64,000 nucleotides of DNA from positions 124,001 through 188,000 of the forward strand of contig NZ_CP058990.1 of the NCBI RefSeq assembly GCF_019021925.1, in the 5' to 3' direction. The position numbers and the translations under genes were made by a program. Shown piece by piece: positions 37,483 to 44,641 of this stretch. The notes below the pieces were generated by a model, which saw only the letters and a program-made list of their open reading frames with translations, searched no databases and was not told the DNA's origin. This DNA is from Cellulophaga sp. HaHaR_3_176 (lineage in GTDB: Bacteria; Bacteroidota; Bacteroidia; Flavobacteriales; Flavobacteriaceae). The number at the start of each line of letters is the position of its first letter. The first letter of the stretch is position 1.

Positions 37483-38191
37483 TTGGAACATAATAAAGGC
37501 TATTGTATTGTTGATTTCGATCGCAAGTCTCTATGCATTTTCTAATTATAGAAATGAGCAAAAAAGCATCACAGAATTAGATGTTCAATTCACTGATGGA
37601 GACAATTTGTACGTAACAACATCTATGGTTAATAAATTGTTAATACAAAATTTCCAAGGGTATAAAAACATGCCCAAAGAAAAATTAGTTTTGAATACTA
37701 TGGAAAAGGCCATTGAGGCCAATGAAATGGTTAAAAATGCCCAAATCTATTTCAACGTAGATGGAAAATTGACGACAAAAATCGCTCAAAGAAATCCAAT
37801 TGCACGTGTAGAGGGTGGTATAATTTTTTATCTAGATGATGAAGGAAAGCGTATGCCGCTGTCAATCAATCATTCTGCGAGAGTCCCAATTGTAACCGGG
37901 AATATCACTGATAAGAGCTTAGAAGATGTGCACTTAATTTTAAACCATGTAAATGGTGACGATTTTTTGCATAAAAATATTATTGGTATTCGAGTTAAAA
38001 GCAAGAATAAGTATCAATTAAAATTTAGAACAGAAAATTTTAATATTGACTTAGGTAAAGCGGAAGATTTAGAAGAGAAATTTAATAAGTTAAAAGCTTT
38101 TTATATCAAAGGGGCAAAAGATAAGTCTCTAGGTAAATATAGTAATGTTAGTTTGGAATATAGTAATCAGGTTGTTTGCACCAAAAAGTAA
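37472..38191 (+). CDS. ftsQ: Cell division protein FtsQ
   Basis: A bitopic division protein at the normal place between murC and ftsA. ATG 37472 gives 239 residues: a short cytoplasmic end, one membrane helix (about 5-22) and a POTRA-like periplasmic domain (SITELDVQFTDGDNLYVTTSMV) with the beta-domain after it. FtsQ is poorly conserved in this phylum. Position, topology and the POTRA-type start carry the call. The TTG two codons upstream is less likely. Confidence 0.88.
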   Translation: MKVNWNIIKAIVLLISIASLYAFSNYRNEQKSITELDVQFTDGDNLYVTTSMVNKLLIQNFQGYKNMPKEKLVLNTMEKAIEANEMVKNAQIYFNVDGKLTTKIAQRNPIARVEGGIIFYLDDEGKRMPLSINHSARVPIVTGNITDKSLEDVHLILNHVNGDDFLHKNIIGIRVKSKNKYQLKFRTENFNIDLGKAEDLEEKFNKLKAFYIKGAKDKSLGKYSNVSLEYSNQVVCTKK

Positions 38192-38194
38192 GAT

Positions 38195-39547
38195 ATGGAA
38201 CGAGGTAATTATTCAGTTGGTTTAGATATCGGAACTACAAAGATTGTAGCTATTATCGGAAAAGAGAACGAGTACGGTAAAATAGAAATTTTAGGTATTG
38301 GAAAATCTAAGAGTTTAGGTGTGCATAGGGGTGTTGTAAATAATATTACGCAAACAATACAATCTATTCAGCAAGCAGTTGAACAAGCTGAAACAAATTC
38401 AGGTTTAAAAATTGGATCTGTAGTTGTTGGTATAGCTGGGCAACACATTAGAAGTTTGCAACATAGCGATTATATTACTAGACCAGATTCTGAAGAGGTT
38501 ATAAATGAAGATGATTTAGATAAGCTTTGTAATCAAGTTTACAAACTAATCATGTTGCCAGGAGAAGAAATTATTCATGTTTTACCTCAAGAATATAAAG
38601 TTGATGGGCAAGCAGAAATAAAAGAACCTATTGGTATGTATGGTGGTAGGTTAGAGGCTAATTTTCATGTAGTTGTAGGCCAAGTATCTTCAATAAAAAA
38701 CGTGGGTCGTTGTATTAAAAGTGCGGGCTTAGATTTGGGTAGTATTACACTTGAGCCATTGGCTTCGGCAAATGCGGTTTTAAGTCAAGAAGAAAAAGAA
38801 GCAGGTGTTGCTTTAATTGATATAGGAGGTGGAACAACAGATTTAGCCATTTTTAAAGATGGTATCATCCGTCATACTGCTGTAATACCTTTTGGTGGTA
38901 ATGTAATTACTGAAGATATAAAAGAAGGTTGTTCTATAATAGAAAAACAGGCTGAGCTTTTAAAGATGAAATTCGGTTCTGCTTGGCCAGGAGAAAATAA
39001 AGATAATGAGATTGTTTCTATACCAGGTTTACGTGGTAGAGAGCCAAAAGAAATCACATTAAAAAACTTGTCTAAAATTATACACGCGAGAGTTGTAGAA
39101 ATTATAGAGCAGGTATACGTAGAGATTAAAAATTACGGTCATGATGATCAAAAGAAAAAATTAATAGCAGGTATTGTTTTAACAGGTGGCGGTAGTCAAC
39201 TAAAACACTTAAAGCAGTTGGTAGAATATATTACAGGTATGGATACACGTATTGGGTATCCAAACGAACATTTGGCTGGTGATTCTGATGAAGAAATTGC
39301 AAGTCCACTTTATGCAACAGCAGTAGGACTTTTAATGAATGCTTTAAAAACAAAAGCCAAAAATGATGTTTTTGAGCAAGAGTTGAAAGAAGAAATAGAA
39401 GAAGAAGTTTCTGTAAATGAAAGTGTAGAAGAAATTAGTGATGTAGACGTAGACACTATAACAAAACGTAAAATACAAAGAGAACGTAAATCTATATTTG
39501 ATAAATGGTCTGACAAATTGAAAGACTTTTTAGATAATGCAGAGTAA
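38195..39547 (+). CDS. ftsA: Cell division protein FtsA
   Basis: Actin-like membrane tether of FtsZ. The 450-residue protein has the phosphate-1 motif GLDIGTTKIVAIIG, the FtsA-specific SHS2/1C domain (GIAGQHIRS), ALIDIGGGTTDLAIF (phosphate 2) and IVLTGGGSQLKHL. The C-terminus ends in an amphipathic helix (SIFDKWSDKLKDFLDN) fitting membrane attachment. It is followed by ftsZ after 41 bp. Confidence 0.96.
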   Translation: MERGNYSVGLDIGTTKIVAIIGKENEYGKIEILGIGKSKSLGVHRGVVNNITQTIQSIQQAVEQAETNSGLKIGSVVVGIAGQHIRSLQHSDYITRPDSEEVINEDDLDKLCNQVYKLIMLPGEEIIHVLPQEYKVDGQAEIKEPIGMYGGRLEANFHVVVGQVSSIKNVGRCIKSAGLDLGSITLEPLASANAVLSQEEKEAGVALIDIGGGTTDLAIFKDGIIRHTAVIPFGGNVITEDIKEGCSIIEKQAELLKMKFGSAWPGENKDNEIVSIPGLRGREPKEITLKNLSKIIHARVVEIIEQVYVEIKNYGHDDQKKKLIAGIVLTGGGSQLKHLKQLVEYITGMDTRIGYPNEHLAGDSDEEIASPLYATAVGLLMNALKTKAKNDVFEQELKEEIEEEVSVNESVEEISDVDVDTITKRKIQRERKSIFDKWSDKLKDFLDNAE

Positions 39548-39588
39548 TAAGATAGAGAGAACACAGTATAACCAGTAATACAATAAGT

Positions 39589-41556
39589 ATGAGCAACAGT
39601 AACGAATTTGGAAGTATTTCTTTTGATTTACCTAAAAATCAAAGTAACGTAATAAAAGTCATCGGTGTAGGTGGTGGAGGTAGTAATGCCATCAATCACA
39701 TGTATACCGCAGGTATAAATGGAGTTGATTTTATTATATGTAATACAGATGCGCAAGCACTAGATAATAGTGGCGTGCCTAATAAAATTCAACTAGGTGT
39801 TTCGTTAACAGAAGGACTTGGAGCTGGAGCTAACCCAGAAGTTGGTGAGCAATCGGCAATTGAAAGCATGGAGGAGATTAAAACCATGTTAGGTACAAAC
39901 ACTAAAATGGTTTTTATTACTGCAGGTATGGGTGGTGGTACAGGAACTGGTGCAGCACCTATGATTGCCAAACAAGCTAAGGAACTGGATATTCTTACGG
40001 TTGGTATTGTTACAATTCCTTTTCAGTTTGAAGGGCAGATGCGTACTAAGCAAGCTCAAGCTGGTATTGAAAAATTACGTCAAAATGTAGATTCATTAAT
40101 CGTAATTAATAATAATAAATTAAGAGAAGTATATGGTAATTTAGGCTTTAAAGCTGGTTTCTCTAAAGCAGATGAAGTATTAGCAACTGCAGCAAGAGGT
40201 ATAGCTGAAGTAATTACTCATCACTATACTCAAAACATAGATTTACGTGACGCCAAAACTGTTCTTTCTAATAGTGGAACAGCTATAATGGGGTCGTCAA
40301 CATCTTCAGGCTCGTCAAGAGCTAGTGAGGCAATTAGAACGGCATTAGATTCACCATTATTAAATGACAATAAAATTTCTGGAGCTAAAAACGTATTGTT
40401 GCTAATCGTTTCAGGTTCTAAAGAAATTACTATTGATGAAATCGGAGAAATTAATGATCATATTCAGCAAGAAGCTGGTCATAGCGCAAACATCATTATG
40501 GGTGTAGGTGAAGATGAATCATTAGGCGAGGCAATAGCTGTAACGGTTATAGCAACGGGTTTTAATATCGATCAGCAGGATACTATTGTGAATACTGAGT
40601 CTAAAAAGATTATACATACTTTAGAAGACAATCAGAAAGCAGAGCAACACCTTATGGGTGCAGAGAATGTTGTTTTTCAGTTGGTCGAAGAGGAAGAAGA
40701 AGTTGTGCCTGTTGCGCCAAAAGTTGTTAAGCATGTTTTGGAAGAAGATAAACCTGAGCCTGCATTTAAAGCTCCTGCTGCAAAACCAGTAGAGCCAGAG
40801 ATGGATTTAATACCAACGTCTAGTTACATAAAAAACTTCAATGTATTTTATGAAGAGGTAATTGCTGATAACGTAGGAGAAGATTTTGTTATCGTTGATG
40901 CTAAATCTAAATTAAATAATATGGATGTTGTTGAGCCAGAAACGGTATCTCCAACAGAAAAAGAAGAAGATCAATTTGCTTTTAGCTTTGATATGTCTTC
41001 AGAGTCTAAACCAAAAAAGGATGAGAATGTAGTGCTTTTTTCTTTAGATGATGATGTAAAAGATATGGAAGTAAAAGAGCATATCGAAGTTGTACCTGTT
41101 TTAGAATATAATAAAGATGGTGAAAAAAGATATAGTCTTGATGATTATATGGAGCTTGAAAATAAGCTGACAGGAGCTAAATCTAAAGCAGAGAAATTTA
41201 CACCTAAATATGTAGAAGAAGAGCTTGTTTTTGAACAAAAAACGGTTGAGAAAGCTACAGAAAGAGTGGAAGAGGAAGTAGAGTTAGATCCAATGGATAT
41301 GCCCTTAGAAGAGCTTTTAAGAAGCCGTTCTGAAGAAAGAAAGAGAAAACTTAAAGATTTTAATTATAAGTTTACGAATAACAACTCTAATAGAATGGGT
41401 GATATTGAAAAATTACCAGCATATAAGCGTCAGGGTGTAGATTTGAATAGTGCAAGTAAAGAGAGTAGAATGTCTAGAACGTCATTAAGCGATGATAGTA
41501 ATGATGAAATTCAAATAAGATCAAATAATTCTTTTTTACATGATAATGTAGACTAA
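39589..41556 (+). CDS. ftsZ: Cell division protein FtsZ
   Basis: Tubulin-like GTPase of the division ring. The 655-residue protein has the globular domain in residues about 15-335, with GGGGSNAINHM, the tubulin signature GGGTGTGAAP, and NNNKLREVYGN. A very long, acidic, low-complexity linker of about 250 residues follows. The C-terminal tail (DDEIQIRSNNSFLHDNVD) differs from the FtsA/ZipA-binding peptide of Proteobacteria. Long linkers are usual in Flavobacteriia. Last gene of the cluster, followed by a terminator. Confidence 0.97.
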   Translation: MSNSNEFGSISFDLPKNQSNVIKVIGVGGGGSNAINHMYTAGINGVDFIICNTDAQALDNSGVPNKIQLGVSLTEGLGAGANPEVGEQSAIESMEEIKTMLGTNTKMVFITAGMGGGTGTGAAPMIAKQAKELDILTVGIVTIPFQFEGQMRTKQAQAGIEKLRQNVDSLIVINNNKLREVYGNLGFKAGFSKADEVLATAARGIAEVITHHYTQNIDLRDAKTVLSNSGTAIMGSSTSSGSSRASEAIRTALDSPLLNDNKISGAKNVLLLIVSGSKEITIDEIGEINDHIQQEAGHSANIIMGVGEDESLGEAIAVTVIATGFNIDQQDTIVNTESKKIIHTLEDNQKAEQHLMGAENVVFQLVEEEEEVVPVAPKVVKHVLEEDKPEPAFKAPAAKPVEPEMDLIPTSSYIKNFNVFYEEVIADNVGEDFVIVDAKSKLNNMDVVEPETVSPTEKEEDQFAFSFDMSSESKPKKDENVVLFSLDDDVKDMEVKEHIEVVPVLEYNKDGEKRYSLDDYMELENKLTGAKSKAEKFTPKYVEEELVFEQKTVEKATERVEEEVELDPMDMPLEELLRSRSEERKRKLKDFNYKFTNNNSNRMGDIEKLPAYKRQGVDLNSASKESRMSRTSLSDDSNDEIQIRSNNSFLHDNVD

Positions 41557-41582
41557 CTTTTGCAGTCTATAATAATATGTTT

Positions 41583-41613
41583 AAACCCGAAAACGGATTC
41601 TGTTTTCGGGTTT
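41583..41613 (+). terminator. Terminator of the division cluster
   Basis: 12-bp arms AAACCCGAAAAC and GTTTTCGGGTTT around a 7-base loop, with a T-rich tail, 27 bp after ftsZ. Confidence 0.9.
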
Positions 41614-41650
41614 ATTTTTTTATCTTCGTTTCGCTAAAAAATAGAATGTT

Positions 41651-42100
41651 ATGAGCTTACAGAAACAAGTAATGGAACAGATGAAAGTAGCGATGAAAGC
41701 AAAAGATAAAGTTGCTTTAGAATCATTACGAGCTATAAAATCAGCATTGTTGTTGTTACAAACAGATGGCGGTTCAGGAGAAGAGCTTACGGAAGAAGAA
41801 GAAATACAATTAGTTCAAAAATTAGTAAAGCAACGTAAGGATAGTGCAGCTATATTTAAAGAGCAAGGTAGAGATGATTTAGCAGCTCCGGAATTAGAGC
41901 AGATAGCTGTTATTGAAAAGTTTTTGCCAGAACAACTTACGGAAGAAGAAATTGAAAAAGTAGTTGTGCAAACTATAGATGCTACTGGTGCTCAGGGTAT
42001 GAAAGATATGGGTAAAGTAATGGGTATTGTATCTAAAGAGCTTGCTGGCCAAGCAGACGGTAAAACAATATCTATGTTAGTTAAGAAAAAACTAGCATAA
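41651..42100 (+). CDS. GatB/YqeY domain protein
   Basis: A 149-residue protein of the YqeY family, related to the tail domain of GatB. It has a helical N-half (MKAKDKVALESLRAIKSAL), a middle EEEIQLVQKLVKQRKDSAAIFKEQGRDDLA and the C-terminal GMKDMGKVMGIVSKELAGQADGKTIS. No catalytic role is established for free-standing YqeY. Placement right after ftsZ is common in Flavobacteriia. Confidence 0.92.
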   Translation: MSLQKQVMEQMKVAMKAKDKVALESLRAIKSALLLLQTDGGSGEELTEEEEIQLVQKLVKQRKDSAAIFKEQGRDDLAAPELEQIAVIEKFLPEQLTEEEIEKVVVQTIDATGAQGMKDMGKVMGIVSKELAGQADGKTISMLVKKKLA

Positions 42101-42113
42101 TAAAACTATAAAA

Positions 42114-42187
42114 GGCTGCGTAGTTCAACTGGATAGAATATCAGATTTCGGCTCTGAGGGTTGGGGGTTCGAATCCCTTCGCGGTCA
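42114..42187 (+). tRNA. tRNA-Arg (anticodon UCG)
   Basis: A 74-base cloverleaf. The acceptor stem is GGCTGCG/CGCGGTC with A73. The D-arm is GTTC/GAAT. The anticodon stem is TCAGA/TCTGA with loop TTTCGGC, giving anticodon TCG with G37. The variable loop is 5 bases and the T-loop TTCGAAT. CCA is not encoded. Five G-U pairs (two in the acceptor, one in the D-stem, two in the T-stem) make it weaker than most tRNAs. A strong terminator follows 6 bases later. Confidence 0.88.
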
Positions 42188-42193
42188 CAAATT

Positions 42194-42227
42194 AAAAAAG
42201 CTCTTTATGAAAATAAAGAGCTTTTTT
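42194..42227. terminator. Bidirectional terminator after the tRNA
   Basis: 15-bp perfect arms (AAAAAAGCTCTTTAT and complement) around GAAA. It ends the tRNA transcript and also the convergent minus-strand operon. Confidence 0.92.
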
Positions 42228-42831
42228 AATTTCTATTGATGTCAATTATTTTTTTAGAAATATATAATTCTTTAATTTCTTGCTTTGAAAAACCAAAAGT
42301 TAATTGTGGGTAGTTTTCTGGTTTATCAATTTTATAAATTCTAGTTGACTTATTTATTTCGTAATCATTTAAAGACATAAATAAGCTATCGTTAGATACT
42401 TCTACCACCTTCATAGTTGAGTATTGTTTATTTGCGATTTGATATTCATAAACATCTCCTATTAATGGGTTGTCTAAATAAATGGAGTTGTTTTTATTGT
42501 CAATATTTACAGCAAAGCCTACAAGAACTATTAGTGCGGTAACCACAAATAAACCAGAGAATTGCCATATTGGTCCTTTGGCTTTTGTTTTTAAGTTCTT
42601 ATATTCTCTTTCTAAAGATGTTGGCATTTCATTTGCATGAAGTGATTGTTTGCAATGCTGGCAATGAGAAGTACCTGTTTTACCAATAGGCAATGTAGGT
42701 ATCCAAAATACATGTAAGTGTCTTCGATATATACTTATCATAGTAGAACCTTGAGTTGTACACTTAGGGCATACAATGTTTGGTAGCTGCTTTGTTTCTA
42801 TATGCGCTGATCTTGTTCCAAATATAATCAT
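42226..42831 (-). CDS. Zinc-ribbon membrane protein
   Basis: A 201-residue protein with an N-terminal zinc ribbon (C21-P-K-C24 and C57-Q-H-C60), one membrane helix (about 90-112, IWQFSGLFVVTALIVLVGFAV) and a C-terminal domain of about 85 residues, probably outside the cytoplasm. The ribbon half, including MIIFGTRS and HVFWI, matches the 80-residue protein at 16591-16833. It lies 20 bp downstream of the lipoprotein gene and is presumably transcribed with it from promoter module C. Function unknown. Confidence 0.75.
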   Translation of the reverse strand: MIIFGTRSAHIETKQLPNIVCPKCTTQGSTMISIYRRHLHVFWIPTLPIGKTGTSHCQHCKQSLHANEMPTSLEREYKNLKTKAKGPIWQFSGLFVVTALIVLVGFAVNIDNKNNSIYLDNPLIGDVYEYQIANKQYSTMKVVEVSNDSLFMSLNDYEINKSTRIYKIDKPENYPQLTFGFSKQEIKELYISKKIIDINRN

Positions 42832-42851
42832 GACGTTATAAATTAAAAAGG

Positions 42852-43274
42852 TTAATCTTCAAATTGAGCGCTAGCGTATGTTGTAGTGTTGCTGTTAAAT
42901 AAATTTATGTTTTTCTCTGATTCAAAGAATGACTGAATCGTTTCTCTTAATTGTGCTTCTTTTAAAGCTGAGTTTGCTGTTCTATAATCAGGGTTTAGTA
43001 AAAGAATTGTAGATATAGTATCACATAAAATTTCTTCTCCATTTTCATTCGTAATTTTTAAAGTAATTGTGCTCTCTAATAAAGATTTTCCATTAACAAA
43101 CACTGTTAGTGTGTCTTCTGCAGTAGGATTAGAAAATGTTTTTGTAACGGTATTAGCAAGTAATAAATCAGACTTTATTTTAGTCACTTGTTTAGATATT
43201 TCTGTTGTTTTTTTATCATTACTACAAGAAATAAAAACTGTTGCAAGGGCTAATAGAATAACTTTAAAGTTCAT
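42852..43274 (-). CDS. Small lipoprotein of unknown function
   Basis: A 140-residue lipoprotein with signal and lipobox ending at Cys17 (TVFISCSND). The mature part starts with a helical stretch (TTEISKQVTKIKSDLLLANTV). A strand-rich part follows (AEDTLTVFVNGKSLLESTITLKIT), then a C-terminal helix (LKEAQLRETIQSFFES). No family is recognised. First gene of a two-gene unit with the zinc-ribbon membrane protein. Confidence 0.7.
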   Translation of the reverse strand: MNFKVILLALATVFISCSNDKKTTEISKQVTKIKSDLLLANTVTKTFSNPTAEDTLTVFVNGKSLLESTITLKITNENGEEILCDTISTILLLNPDYRTANSALKEAQLRETIQSFFESEKNINLFNSNTTTYASAQFED

Positions 43275-43299
43275 AGTTGTATTGTTAATTTGTTCGATA

Positions 43300-43376
43300 C
43301 AAAGATCTTTTAAAGGAAGTTTTTTGAGTACACTTTAAAAAGTGAAAATAGACACCCTGTTTTCAGGGATAGGTTT
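43300..43376 (-). promoter_or_regulatory. Shared promoter module, copy C (lipoprotein / zinc-ribbon operon)
   Basis: Read on the minus strand: AAACCTATCCCTGAAAACAG followed by GGTG, the TTTTCACT box (AGTGAAA on the plus strand) and a TCTTTG box ending at plus-strand 43300. From the C of CAGGG (43359) to the G of TTTG is exactly 60 bases, as in copies A and B. It lies 26 bp upstream of the lipoprotein start codon. Confidence 0.72.
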
Positions 43377-43749
43377 TTAAAAGGAAGATTTAATATTATT
43401 GTAAAAGTGCTTTTTTTTTAAATGAATAATTTTTTTAAAAAAAAAGCATGCTACATATAGTGCAATAAAGAGTAGTCTCTGAAAGTGTTTTTCATGAGAG
43501 ATTACTTACCTTGTGTAGAGTATAAAATCTGAGTAAAACCAATGGTTTTAGGTTTAATCAGCTTTGTGAATTTAAATGTATTTTGTAACGTATTTATAAT
43601 GAAATTGTTAAAAGGGATTTAGTGTATTTTAACGAAATTAACATTTTGCTAACAAAAAAATATTTTTTGTAAGAATATAATCTATACATTTATCGCATAA
43701 TATATAATTATCGGCAATATTGCCATTTAATGTTTTAACTATTATTATT
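43377..43749. other. Intergenic region before the T6SS locus
   Basis: About 370 bp of very AT-rich DNA with long A and T runs and no credible ORF. A weak promoter candidate for tssD is seen (TTG at 43667 and TACATTTA at 43685), with poor spacing. No tRNA, integrase or direct-repeat boundary is visible that would mark an island insertion. Confidence 0.5.
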
Positions 43750-44139
43750 ATGTCATTTAAAGGAAAATTAGAATTGGGCGGAAAAGAGTACAATGTGTTA
43801 ACAAGCACATATGATCTTTTTCAAGAAACAGATGCTACTGGAAGACCTTCTTCTGTAACAAGAGGTGGTAGAATTAAAATCACTGTTGAGGCAACAGCTG
43901 ATACTAGTTTAGCAGAGTGGATGTTTAACAATTTTGAGCGTCGTGATGGATCGATTAAATTTCTAAAAAGAGATAACGAGGCCACTGCAAAAGAATTAAA
44001 GTTTACTGAAGGTTACATGGTAAAGTATTCTGAAAGTTTTGATCACACAGGCGAAAATCCTATGAGTGAATCTTTCATGATATCTGCACGTTCTATTACA
44101 ATGGGATCTGGAGAGCATGTAAACGATTGGCCGGAATAA
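43750..44139 (+). CDS. tssD: T6SS inner tube protein TssD (Hcp)
   Basis: Hcp-like tube protein of the Bacteroidota subtype iii T6SS, 129 residues from ATG 43750 (MSFKGKLELGGKEYNVL). It shows the family core FQETDATGRPSSVTRGGRIKITVEA, then LAEWMFNNFERRDGSIKF and the last strands YMVKYSESFDHTGENPMSESFMISA. An upstream in-frame ATG at 43720 adds ten unconserved residues. It is separated from tssH by a terminator and 430 bp, so it is probably transcribed alone and strongly, as fits a tube and secreted product. A second, longer Hcp lies at 50885. Confidence 0.93.
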   Translation: MSFKGKLELGGKEYNVLTSTYDLFQETDATGRPSSVTRGGRIKITVEATADTSLAEWMFNNFERRDGSIKFLKRDNEATAKELKFTEGYMVKYSESFDHTGENPMSESFMISARSITMGSGEHVNDWPE

Positions 44140-44176
44140 ATGAATACGTAAGTATTTATTTATAAATGAATAGATG

Positions 44177-44211
44177 AAAAAAGGGAAATGCAGATTTGTA
44201 TTTCCCTTTTT
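44177..44211 (+). terminator. Terminator after tssD
   Basis: The arms AAAAAGGGAAAT and ATTTCCCTTTTT pair around a 10-base loop, 37 bp after the tssD stop. Confidence 0.82.
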
Positions 44212-44641
44212 ATTTATGTAATATTTTAACTATTATTATTTCTTATAAAATAATCTCATAGATAGTAAATATACGCTTGTTTGCTGTTTTAAACAGCATA
44301 CATTTCATTTATAAAAATGAAATTTTATTTTTTATAAATCTATTCGTAAAAATATTTAACTTCTTGTTTTTTAGTTGATAATGAACTTGTTATGCTGGTT
44401 AGTAATTTTTAAATTTTTTTTATGATTGAGTAAATCGTTTTAATTTATAATTATAAGCATTATCTAATCCGCAAAATTCAGCCTTAATTATAATAATTTA
44501 TATAATTAAAAGTTATTATTTCAAAAAACATGTAGTAAATATGTGTAATTACCCTATATAATATTATATTTAATAAATTATTTAAGTAATACTTGTATTA
44601 CTTAAATAGATAGATAAATTTTACCTAGAGAATATTATTTA
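44212..44641. other. AT-rich leader region upstream of tssH
   Basis: About 430 bp without any ORF. It contains a smaller inverted repeat, ATTTCATTT/AAATGAAAT, near 44306, and the 28-bp palindrome listed separately. It presumably holds the promoter of the tssH-tssB-tssC unit. Confidence 0.55.
44580..44607. promoter_or_regulatory. 28-bp palindrome upstream of tssH, possible operator
   Basis: A perfect inverted repeat with 13-bp arms (ATTTAAGTAATAC and complement) around TT, ending 34 bp before the tssH ATG. It has no T-run after it, so it does not look like a terminator. A dimeric repressor or activator site, or a 5' leader hairpin, are the likely readings. No regulator gene lies beside it in the window. 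Confidence 0.6.

Noticed and set aside
43300..43376. Reading promoter module C as belonging to tssD on the plus strand
   Set aside because: It is about 375 bp from tssD, and the constant 60-base spacing to a TTTG box holds only on the minus strand in all three copies.
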